In this document: piece after piece, positions 36,217 to 44,204 of the stretch
Numbering within the stretch: position 1 is the first letter of the stretch
Layout of the letters: the number at the start of each line of letters is the position of its first letter
Source: Candidatus Melainabacteria bacterium SSGW_16
Lineage (GTDB): Bacteria > Cyanobacteriota > Vampirovibrionia > 2-02-FULL-35-15
Assembly: GCA_004769085.1 (NCBI GenBank)
Contig: DUDS01000021.1
Coordinates: forward strand, 62,001 to 126,000
Reading direction: 5' to 3'
DNA length: 64,000 nt
Position numbers and translations under genes: made by a program
Notes under the pieces: model-generated
What the model was told of the DNA's origin: nothing
Databases searched by the model: none
What the model saw: only the letters and a program-made list of their open reading frames with translations

Positions 36217-38202
36217 ATGTCAATCTTTACATTATCCCTAGGTGCAAATTTTAATTCTAGTAAGGGTTCTACTGCCTTCAAGGTCTGGGCTCCAGAGAGA
36301 AAGCTAGCTATTGTTCAGGGAGATAAAGTAACTGAAATGGAAAGTGCTGATGGTGGATATCAGGTCAAAGAGCTATCCAGTATATCTCCTGGTGAAAAAT
36401 ATTCTCTCAGAATAGCTGACGGAAAACTTCTTCCTGATCCTGTTTCAAGGTTTTTGCCTGACGGTTTAGATGGTCAAACAGAAATCATAGATCCTAGTAG
36501 TTTTGAGTGGACAGACCAGAACTGGAAAGGAATAGATAAAGAAAATCTCATTTTATATGAACTTCATGTTGGCACATTTAATTCAAGGGGCGGAGAAAAA
36601 TATGTAGGGGATTATGATTCTGTAATAAAAAAAGGCATGTACCTTAAAGTGCTTGGTACACCATGTGTTCAGCTAATGCCATTAGGACAATTCCCCGGAA
36701 GATATGGCTGGGGATATGATGGAATCAATTTATACGCACCTCAAAATTCTTACGGAAGACCAGAGCAATTAAAAGATCTAATTAATGTACTTCATAATGA
36801 AGGAATTGCTATTTCTCTAGATTTGGTTTATAACCACGTAGGACCCGGTGGTGATAATTACCTCGAGCCATTTGGACCATATCTTACCAACAAATATAAA
36901 ACACCCTGGGGTAAAACTTTTAAATTTGATGAAGAAGACAGTAAAGCAATCCGTGATCATATTATTTCAAATGCACTTTACTGGATAACTGAATATCACA
37001 TAGATGTAATCAGGCTAGATTCTGTTGATAATATTTTTGACAGTAGTAACAAACACATTATGGTTGAGATTAAAGAAGAAATTAAAAAACTTGCTCTTGC
37101 TTTAGGTAGAAAAGTAGTTATCCTGGATGAAAGCGATAAAAACGAAAGAAAAAATATAAGTCCAAACGGCTATGATCATGATGCTGTATGGGCTTTTGAT
37201 TTTGAAAGAGCGCTTCACAGAACATTAACTCATCCAAATGAAACAGAAGAAGCCGGCTGGTATGGAGATTTTAATGTACCTCAGGATTTAGCAAAAGCAC
37301 TTGTAAGCACTCCTTTTGTGCTTGACGGGACAAGACATTCCAGATATAGGGAAAGAAAAGGAGAAAATCCAAGACACGGTGAAAGTGCTAAAGGACTTTC
37401 TGGATCTTCTTTTGTAGTATCTGGTCAAAACCATGATGTTATTGGGAACAGACCGGATGCAAAACGATTAACACATTTAGTACACAAAGATCTTTTAAAA
37501 GTTGCTGCAGCATGTAATCTCTTATCCAGATATATCCCTCTAATATCTATGGGAGAGGAGTTTGGAGCAAGTACACCATTTCATTTTTTTACAGACCACA
37601 CTGATCCTCTTTTTAGAGATGGTGTAAGAAATGGAAGAAGACATGGAGCAAAAGAATTTGGCTGGCTGAATTGGGAAAGCATGCCAGATCCAAATGATCC
37701 TGCCTGTTTTGAAGAATCAAAACTTGACTGGGGAGATTTAAAGAAAAACAAAGGATTATTTAACTGGTACCATGATTTAATTGCATTCAGGCTGGATAAT
37801 CTGGTACCGGAAGTATTTGATCCAAAAAATGTTAAGCCTGTTAAATATAATGCAAATACTAAGTGGATTGCAGTTGAATATGAAATCAGAGGTAAAAGAA
37901 TTGGTATTATTCATGGATTTTCAAATAAGGAAGAATCAGTAGCAAGTAAACCTTTTGGGAACTCTACTTTTCAAATTGCATTATGCTCCAGCGATGAGAG
38001 ATATGAAGGAAGTACAAAATTAAAAGGACAAACATTACCGGAGTACTTTACACTCCCGCCCAGAACAACTATTGTTGGCTGGCTGGCTAATGCCAAACCT
38101 GAAGAAACTGTGGCACAAGATCATGCCACATTCACAAATGAGTCAGAGACAACAGCTGATGATAAAAGTTTAATTCCTCAAACAGCAGCACTTAGTCATT
38201 AG
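36217..38202 (+). CDS. treZ: GH13 maltooligosyltrehalose trehalohydrolase type
   Basis: Probably releases trehalose from maltooligosyl-trehalose, or acts as a related branching-type GH13 enzyme. An N-terminal beta-sandwich (VWAPERKLA) precedes the barrel with YELHVGTF, PGRYGWGYDG, NLYAPQNSYG, LDLVYNHVGP, IRLDSV (nucleophile Asp268), ILDES (acid/base Glu305) and SGQNHDVIGNR (Asp407). GWGYDG..LYAPQNSYG is highly characteristic of TreZ. No treY is in the window, so the trehalose role needs a partner elsewhere. The C-terminal ~30 residues are a low-complexity tail. It overlaps the convergent next gene by 11 bp. Confidence 0.85.
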   Translation: MSIFTLSLGANFNSSKGSTAFKVWAPERKLAIVQGDKVTEMESADGGYQVKELSSISPGEKYSLRIADGKLLPDPVSRFLPDGLDGQTEIIDPSSFEWTDQNWKGIDKENLILYELHVGTFNSRGGEKYVGDYDSVIKKGMYLKVLGTPCVQLMPLGQFPGRYGWGYDGINLYAPQNSYGRPEQLKDLINVLHNEGIAISLDLVYNHVGPGGDNYLEPFGPYLTNKYKTPWGKTFKFDEEDSKAIRDHIISNALYWITEYHIDVIRLDSVDNIFDSSNKHIMVEIKEEIKKLALALGRKVVILDESDKNERKNISPNGYDHDAVWAFDFERALHRTLTHPNETEEAGWYGDFNVPQDLAKALVSTPFVLDGTRHSRYRERKGENPRHGESAKGLSGSSFVVSGQNHDVIGNRPDAKRLTHLVHKDLLKVAAACNLLSRYIPLISMGEEFGASTPFHFFTDHTDPLFRDGVRNGRRHGAKEFGWLNWESMPDPNDPACFEESKLDWGDLKKNKGLFNWYHDLIAFRLDNLVPEVFDPKNVKPVKYNANTKWIAVEYEIRGKRIGIIHGFSNKEESVASKPFGNSTFQIALCSSDERYEGSTKLKGQTLPEYFTLPPRTTIVGWLANAKPEETVAQDHATFTNESETTADDKSLIPQTAALSH

Positions 38203-39358
38203 TCAAAACCTCACCTTTTTCAGGATCTAATTCATATAGTTTTTTAATAGTATTTTTATCTCTGGTAGAGAATTTTAGTTCTTTTACTTCCCCTTCAAAC
38301 ATAAGATCATCAGGATTTGGACTAAATCCCCAGAGTCCAAGAGCATGACCGGTTTCACGTGCTGCAATAATTTTAAGTTTGTTTATTTGTTCATCAGGAC
38401 TGAGTTTTGAAAGAGGTTCAAGTGGTATTGCAATCTGTGACTGAAAATATATAAAAGGACTTATCATTATTACCCCAAGCACCCGAAAATTCTTTTTATC
38501 CCTGATTATAGGAAAACTCTGCGCATCTATCTCAGCTGCCACAGGATTACTTGGATCACCTTTTATCTTAAATCTGGACGGGAAAATTACTTTAATCTGG
38601 GCACTCTCAATAAGTTCTTTTTCCTTTTTCTCTTTTTCTTTTCCATTTAATTTCTCAAGTACAGAATTATCAATTACTTTTAATTCAATATTTGAAAGAA
38701 TCTCTCCCCATATATTTGCACCCTCAAGAAATGCTTTTTGAAATTCATCTCGGTAGTTTGGAATACCTTTTGCAGGATAAAAATAAATCTTTATCGGGTT
38801 ACTTAGATTCCATCTGACATAGTGTTCTTTCCCCTGGTGTTTTGTTTTTATCAGATTAAAATAATCACTTCCTGTCAGGGATTCTTCTCCATGTCTTAAG
38901 AGGTGAGTTAGATATTTAACCGTTTCTATAACACTATTTCTGTCAGGAGCTTGTTTTGGAGCGAGTTGAAGATATTTGTTATATGCTTTAAGAGATTTTG
39001 AATATTCTTTTATGCTGTCATATGCCTGACCAAGTCCTAAATACACAACCCAAAGCTTTGGATCAATTTTTACAGCTTCATTCCAGAGACTAATTGCTTT
39101 ATCAGTGTTTTTTAATTCCCATTCTTTTACGGCCTCATTAAACTTTAAAATTGCTTCCTTCTTATAGTGCTTTTCAGATACCTCAAGTGGGAGTTCACTC
39201 CTATGTTCTGCTTTGGTCAAACTAGCCATTTCAGGGTTGTTTTGTATATTGATATTTGAAATGAGATTTTTATTAACTGCACATGCAAATGGTGCCGAAA
39301 CTAATAAAAACCAAAGAGTTATAAGGAAATAGCTAAGAATTAACCCAAAGGATTTCAT
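38192..39358 (-). CDS. Exported TPR protein with degenerate matrixin-like domain
   Basis: A signal peptide or N-terminal anchor (MKSFGLILSYFLITLWFLL, cleavage near FACA) is followed by two or three TPR-like helices (about 60-150), a charged linker and a matrixin-type domain at the C-terminus. In real matrixins the zinc site is HExxHxxGxxH. Here the stretch reads RETGHALGLWG (334-344): the first His is Arg334 and the third is Gly344, while Glu335 and His338 remain, and the following NPDDLM is normal. It is therefore probably not an active metalloprotease and may bind peptides or serve structurally. It is convergent with treZ. Confidence 0.75.
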   Translation of the reverse strand: MKSFGLILSYFLITLWFLLVSAPFACAVNKNLISNINIQNNPEMASLTKAEHRSELPLEVSEKHYKKEAILKFNEAVKEWELKNTDKAISLWNEAVKIDPKLWVVYLGLGQAYDSIKEYSKSLKAYNKYLQLAPKQAPDRNSVIETVKYLTHLLRHGEESLTGSDYFNLIKTKHQGKEHYVRWNLSNPIKIYFYPAKGIPNYRDEFQKAFLEGANIWGEILSNIELKVIDNSVLEKLNGKEKEKKEKELIESAQIKVIFPSRFKIKGDPSNPVAAEIDAQSFPIIRDKKNFRVLGVIMISPFIYFQSQIAIPLEPLSKLSPDEQINKLKIIAARETGHALGLWGFSPNPDDLMFEGEVKELKFSTRDKNTIKKLYELDPEKGEVLTND

Positions 39359-39480
39359 GCTAATATATGTATTTATACAATCCTCTCTATCTGTTTATAT
39401 TTCTTTACATGAGATATATTGGTTATTAACAAACCAAATCAAGTATATCGCAAAATAATTCCAGGCAAAGCTTTAAAAAT

Positions 39481-40269
39481 ATGGATGCCATTGTAAGAAC
39501 ACAAAATGAAACTACAACACAGGTTACACAGCCAACTGATCAACAGCTTGTCGAAAGAGAACCAAAAACAAAGGTATTAATTGTTGATGATGAAACCACT
39601 ATCAGAAGAATTCTTGAAACAAGACTAAAATTATCAGGCTACCAGGTAGATCTTGCAATTGACGGCGAAGAAGCTATTGAAAAATTTAATACCTGCCACC
39701 CTGACATTGTAATTCTGGATATCATGCTTCCAAAAGTTGATGGGTTTTCAGTATGTAAGGAGATCAGATCGTATTCAGAAGTCCCTGTAATTATTCTCAG
39801 CGCAATTACTGACGTATCAGAAAGAATAAAAGGGCTTGAAATGGGTGCAGATGATTATGTGACAAAACCATTCAGCCCGAATGAACTTGAAGCAAGAATC
39901 AGGGCAGTCCTGAGAAGAGTTACAGACAGGCCTATGGAACAGACTTCAGGACACTCAAATAATGTAATCGTCATAGGAAATCTGAAAATTGATACTAGCA
40001 AAAGACAAGTTTATAAAAACAATGAAAGAATCCGCCTTACCGGGATGGAATTTAATCTGCTTGAATTGCTTGTGAGTAATTCAGGAAAACCATATTCAAG
40101 AGCAGAAATATTACAACAGGTCTGGTCATACCCTGCAGATCACAGAATTGATACCCGTGTAGTCGATGTACACATAAGCAGGCTTCGATCAAAACTAGAA
40201 GAAGATCCTGCAAACCCTGAACTAATTCTGACTTCTCGTGGTACCGGATACATGTTTCAGAAGATTTAG
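39481..40269 (+). CDS. rpaB: OmpR-family response regulator, RpaB/Ycf27 type
   Basis: A two-component regulator with a receiver domain (about 30-150) and winged-helix DNA-binding domain (about 165-262). Receiver residues are DD (36-37), phospho-acceptor Asp80 and the Lys of VTKPFSP. The helix-turn-helix region IRLTGMEFNLLELLVSNSG and the end VVDVHISRLRSKLEEDP with TSRGTGYMFQKI closely resemble cyanobacterial RpaB, which controls light-stress genes and high-light-repressed promoters. The first ~28 residues are a polar extension. No histidine kinase is adjacent. The ribosome binding site is weak. Confidence 0.88.
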   Translation: MDAIVRTQNETTTQVTQPTDQQLVEREPKTKVLIVDDETTIRRILETRLKLSGYQVDLAIDGEEAIEKFNTCHPDIVILDIMLPKVDGFSVCKEIRSYSEVPVIILSAITDVSERIKGLEMGADDYVTKPFSPNELEARIRAVLRRVTDRPMEQTSGHSNNVIVIGNLKIDTSKRQVYKNNERIRLTGMEFNLLELLVSNSGKPYSRAEILQQVWSYPADHRIDTRVVDVHISRLRSKLEEDPANPELILTSRGTGYMFQKI

Positions 40270-40306
40270 TCCCTGAAAAAAGCATTTGCGCTATTATATT
40301 TGTGTC

Positions 40307-41695
40307 ATGGCAAACACTAAAAAGCTGTGGTCAGGCAGATTCAGCAAAGGCGCGGCAAAGCTACTGGATGAATTCAACTCAAGTCTTGGATTTGATAAAA
40401 GGCTATATAAAGAAGATGTTGAATGTTCCATGGCTTATGCGTTGGCCCTTCTAAGTGCCAGAATTATCAGTCAAAAAGAAGCATCAAAAATAACAAATGG
40501 ACTTAAAAGAATAAAATCTCAGATTGATTCAAAAGGTGAAAAATGGTTTTTAGAAAATAAAGGCGAGGATATTCACACAGTTATTGAAAACAAACTCATA
40601 AACCTTATAGGAGAAACAGGGAAAAAACTCCACACCGGAAGAAGCAGAAATGATCAGGTAGTAACCGATGTAAGACTCTGGTTTAAAAAAGAATTGAAAG
40701 AAATTATAGTTCTTACAGAAATTCTAAGAAACACATTTATAAAAATTGCAAAAAAACACTATAAAACAGTTATGCCTGGTTATACACATCTTCAGCAGGC
40801 ACAGCCTGTAACTCTGGGGCATCACTTGCTTGCATATGAACAAAAACTTTCAAGAGATCTTGAAAGACTAAATGAATGTCTGAACAGGACAGACATACTT
40901 ACTCTTGGTTCAGGAGCACTGGCTGGCTCAGGATTCCCCATAAACAGAAATCTCCTTGCAAAAAAACTTGGATTTAAAAAAATATCAGAAAACAGTATTG
41001 ATGCAGTATCAGACAGGGACTTTATTGCTGAAGGCTTGTTTTCAATTGCATTATTAAATATTCATTTAAGCCAGTGGGCTGAAGAAATGATTCTGTGGAG
41101 CACGGAAGAATTTGGCTTTATAGAAATTTCTGATGCATATGCCACAGGCTCAAGCATGATGCCACAGAAGAAAAATCCTGATATACCAGAGCTGGTCCGT
41201 GGTAAAACCGGAAGACTAGTTGGAAATCTTACTGCCATGCTAAATATTCTGAAAGGACTCCCTCTTGCATATAACAAAGACCTTCAGGAAGATAAGGAAC
41301 TTGTTCTTGATTCTGTTGATAATATAAAAATTGTTCTTAAAATTTCAAATGAGTTCTTACAAAATATTGTTTTTAATAAAGATAGAATGCTTATTTCTGT
41401 TTCAAACAGCTTTAGTAATGCAACAGAGGCAGCAGATTACCTTACAAAAAAAGGAGTACCATTCAGAATCGCACATGGAGTTACAGGAAAAGCAGTATTG
41501 TATTGCATTAAAAATAAAAAGCTTTTAAAAGATTTAACCCAAAATGAGTGGAAGAAGTTTCATAATTTGTTTGGTAATGATATTATTGAAAAAATAAAAG
41601 CAAATGGGTGTTTAAACTCAAGGAAAATACACGGTGGCACTGCATCTGAGCAGGTATTAAAAGCAGCAAACCGTGCAAAGAAAAAAAGGTTTTGA
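40307..41695 (+). CDS. argH: Argininosuccinate lyase
   Basis: Final step of arginine synthesis, splitting argininosuccinate to arginine and fumarate. It shows LWSGRFS at the start, HTGRSRNDQV, TPGYTHLQQAQP-like PGYTHLQQAQP and the superfamily signature GSSMMPQKKNPD. I chose the ATG at 40307, the usual start (MANTKKLWSG); an in-frame TTG at 40286 would add seven residues. It is followed with a 4-bp overlap by a nucleotidyltransferase gene. The rpaB gene ends 37 bp upstream. Confidence 0.95.
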   Translation: MANTKKLWSGRFSKGAAKLLDEFNSSLGFDKRLYKEDVECSMAYALALLSARIISQKEASKITNGLKRIKSQIDSKGEKWFLENKGEDIHTVIENKLINLIGETGKKLHTGRSRNDQVVTDVRLWFKKELKEIIVLTEILRNTFIKIAKKHYKTVMPGYTHLQQAQPVTLGHHLLAYEQKLSRDLERLNECLNRTDILTLGSGALAGSGFPINRNLLAKKLGFKKISENSIDAVSDRDFIAEGLFSIALLNIHLSQWAEEMILWSTEEFGFIEISDAYATGSSMMPQKKNPDIPELVRGKTGRLVGNLTAMLNILKGLPLAYNKDLQEDKELVLDSVDNIKIVLKISNEFLQNIVFNKDRMLISVSNSFSNATEAADYLTKKGVPFRIAHGVTGKAVLYCIKNKKLLKDLTQNEWKKFHNLFGNDIIEKIKANGCLNSRKIHGGTASEQVLKAANRAKKKRF

Positions 41696-42792
41696 ATAGT
41701 AAAGCTCACAATCAGGCAATGATCCTTGCAGCAGGAGTAGGTTCCAGGCTCGATCCGCTTACATCACAACTCCCAAAGCCACTTTGTCCTATTTTAGGAA
41801 AACCTGTTATGGAACACATTATAAACCTGTGCAGAATCCATGGTTTTACAGAACTTGCAGCAAATACAAATGTAATGGGAGATAAAATTTCAGAGTACTT
41901 TAAGGATGCAAAAAAGAATTTCGGCGTAACTTTAAATCTTGTTTATGAACCAAAGTTGACAGGTGTTGCAGGTGGAATAAGAAGCTGTAGGAAATATCTG
42001 ACAGATGATGTAATTCTTATAATAATGGGTGATGCCCTTACAGATGTAAACCTGACTGCGCTTTATGAAGCACATATAAAAGGAAACTGTCCAGTAACAA
42101 TAGGCTTAAAAGATGTAGAAGATACTTCCCAGTATGGTGTAGCTGTAGTTGATAAAAATAACATTGTTACGTATTTTCAGGAAAAACCAAAATCACATGA
42201 AGCAAAAAGTAATCTCGCAAATACAGGAATTTATTTCTTCAATCAAAGCATCCTGGATGAAATTCCATCTGAAACAGAAGCACCAAAGTTTGATGTTGCT
42301 ACTGACTTGTTTCAGAGACTAATGTCAAAGAAAATCCCAATGCAGGGAATAAACATTAATTCTTACTGGGCAGATATAGGTACACTGAAACAATATCTCC
42401 AAAGCATTAAGGATGTCCTTGAAGGAAGAGTAAAAATTCCTGTCCTCTGCAAAGCATCTGAACATGGATTTATTGAATCAGGTGCTATGATTGACCCTTC
42501 AGTAAAAATCCAGGGTAAAGTTTACATCGGGGAAAATGTAAAAATCGGACCAAATGTTGTTTTAAATGGTTCTGTTTGTATTGAAAAAAATTGCACAATT
42601 GGTGCTAATTCCTATATAAATAACTCAATAATATGGTCCAATTCAAAAATAGGGAAAAACGTAAAAATAATTAATGGCATTCTGGGAAATAACTGCACTG
42701 TCAGTGAAGGAACTGAAATAATTTCAAATTCTGTATGGGCTCCTGATACTGTAATAAAGGACGGTACAAAGCCAACAGTGTTAATAAAATAA
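41692..42792 (+). CDS. Sugar-phosphate nucleotidyltransferase with left-handed beta-helix domain
   Basis: Activates a hexose phosphate, probably mannose 1-phosphate or glucose 1-phosphate. The N-terminal Rossmann-like domain has ILAAGVGSRLDPLT, LPKPLCPILGKP, the MGDALTDVN metal site and EKPKSHEA. Residues from about 255 on form hexapeptide repeats (DPSVKIQGKVYIGENVKIG, NCTIGANSYI) of a left-handed beta-helix. The layout resembles GDP-mannose pyrophosphorylase-like proteins in Cyanobacteria. The start is a TTG overlapping the argH stop (TTGA), suggesting coupling. The substrate is not certain. Confidence 0.82.
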   Translation: MNSKAHNQAMILAAGVGSRLDPLTSQLPKPLCPILGKPVMEHIINLCRIHGFTELAANTNVMGDKISEYFKDAKKNFGVTLNLVYEPKLTGVAGGIRSCRKYLTDDVILIIMGDALTDVNLTALYEAHIKGNCPVTIGLKDVEDTSQYGVAVVDKNNIVTYFQEKPKSHEAKSNLANTGIYFFNQSILDEIPSETEAPKFDVATDLFQRLMSKKIPMQGININSYWADIGTLKQYLQSIKDVLEGRVKIPVLCKASEHGFIESGAMIDPSVKIQGKVYIGENVKIGPNVVLNGSVCIEKNCTIGANSYINNSIIWSNSKIGKNVKIINGILGNNCTVSEGTEIISNSVWAPDTVIKDGTKPTVLIK

Positions 42793-42816
42793 TTGTTAAG
42801 TTAAAAACAAAATCTG

Positions 42817-43314
42817 ATGTTTCTTATAGGTAAAATTGTTGGGACATTTGGAAATAAGGGTGAAGTAAAAATTACACCGCTAATATCACCTTCAGATTAT
42901 CTGCTTCTGGCTGATTCAATTTTTATTGAAGATGAAAATTGTCAGAAACAGGAGCTTAGAGTGCTTAAATCAAAAAAACATAAAAATATTTATGTATTTT
43001 TGCTTGAAGGAATAGATACTATGGATGTAGCAGAAAGCCTGTCTGGATTTTCAGCTTATATACCAAGTATTGAATTTAAGGAGTTACAAAAAAATGAGTA
43101 TTATTACCACGATCTTGTAGGAATGGAGGCATATACAGAATCTGGTGATTTAATAGGAAAAGTTGACCATATATTAAAAAGCGGGAATGACATACTTGTA
43201 ATTAAGGATGAATCCGGTAAAGAAATTATGGTGCCTTTTGCCGATGAACTGGTACCTGAGGTTAATTTAAAGGAAAAAACTATTACTGTAAATGCCATAG
43301 AAGGTTTAATATAA
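42817..43314 (+). CDS. rimM: Ribosome maturation factor RimM
   Basis: Assists assembly of the head of the small ribosomal subunit. It begins with IGKIVGTFGNKGEVKITP (4-21), the RimM N-terminal barrel, and has a PRC-barrel C-terminal half with YYYHDLVGMEAYTESGD, DILVIKDESGKEIMVPF and the final ITVNAIEGL. The length of 165 residues is normal. It follows the nucleotidyltransferase by 24 bp. The usual partners rpsP and trmD are not adjacent. Confidence 0.9.
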   Translation: MFLIGKIVGTFGNKGEVKITPLISPSDYLLLADSIFIEDENCQKQELRVLKSKKHKNIYVFLLEGIDTMDVAESLSGFSAYIPSIEFKELQKNEYYYHDLVGMEAYTESGDLIGKVDHILKSGNDILVIKDESGKEIMVPFADELVPEVNLKEKTITVNAIEGLI

Positions 43315-43366
43315 AGCAATTACTCAGCTACCACAATAATCTATTAGCAAGCAGTCAACATGGAAA

Positions 43367-43467
43367 GGTTTTGACGATTCATTCGTCAAAATCTGTATAA
43401 TATTAAAAGTGGCAGACCGTAAGCACTTTGCAAAGCCGACAAGCGAAGAATGAGCGAGGAAGGCGGT
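43367..43467 (+). repeat. Dispersed intergenic repeat, copy 2
   Basis: Hairpin GGTTTTGACG/CGTCAAAATC (43367-43376 and 43384-43393) with loop ATTCATT, then 29 nt with about 17 positions matching copy 1, then a 45-nt block (43423-43467) identical to 12608-12653 except for one missing T. It sits between rimM and trpF. The stem sequence differs from copy 1 while pairing is kept, which points to a conserved structure. Confidence 0.75.
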
Positions 43468-43539
43468 GAGTAATTACAATATAAAGCACAGGAAACCATA
43501 CACCTGTCCGGAACGACCTATTAACTGTATCTTTCATTT

Positions 43540-44181
43540 ATGCAAAACATAAGAATAAAAATATGCGGTATTACTTCTGTATATGATGCAAGGCTTGTTG
43601 CTGCATTTCCAATTCACGCAATAGGACTGAATTTTGTTAAAAGATCTCCCAGAAGAATAAATATAAGAACTGCAAGAGAAATTCTGGACAAGATGCCACC
43701 TATTGTAATTCCTATCCTTGTTTTTGAAGACGAAAAAATAAGCAAAGTAATGTACCTTTGTAATTCTCTTTCAGTAAGTGTTGTTCAGTTACATGGACTG
43801 GAAGCTGTTTCATATTGTCATGATTTAAAAAGATTCAACAAAGGTTTAAAAATAATAAAAGCACTCCCAACAAAAGAAGCGTCTGCATCACAGCTAAATG
43901 CATATAAAAGAGTTTGTGATGCATTTTTGCTTGACTCTTTTGACAGGAAAGATCAAATGGGTGGTACAGGAAGACCGTCAGACTGGGCAGTTGCACAGGA
44001 AATTGTTTCAAAATCAAAAGTGCCAATTATACTTGCGGGCGGGCTGAATCCATATAACGTAAACAGTGCAATTAAAAGAGTAAAGCCCTATGGAATAGAT
44101 GTAAACAGCGGCGTGGAAATTCGTACAGGAAAAAAAGATAGAAGTTTAATGGAAAAACTTTTTACTGAGTTGCAGTCATAA
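43540..44181 (+). CDS. trpF: Phosphoribosylanthranilate isomerase
   Basis: Amadori-type isomerisation step of tryptophan synthesis. Motifs are KICGITSVYDA with the catalytic Cys (8-18), GLNFVKRSPRRI, VVQLHGLE, FLLDSF with the catalytic Asp and the phosphate-binding IILAGGLNPYNV and IDVNSGVE. The TIM-barrel length of 213 residues is normal. No other trp genes are adjacent. It precedes alaS by 23 bp. Confidence 0.93.
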   Translation: MQNIRIKICGITSVYDARLVAAFPIHAIGLNFVKRSPRRINIRTAREILDKMPPIVIPILVFEDEKISKVMYLCNSLSVSVVQLHGLEAVSYCHDLKRFNKGLKIIKALPTKEASASQLNAYKRVCDAFLLDSFDRKDQMGGTGRPSDWAVAQEIVSKSKVPIILAGGLNPYNVNSAIKRVKPYGIDVNSGVEIRTGKKDRSLMEKLFTELQS

Positions 44182-44204
44182 AATTTAGCTATAATAACCC
44201 ACAT

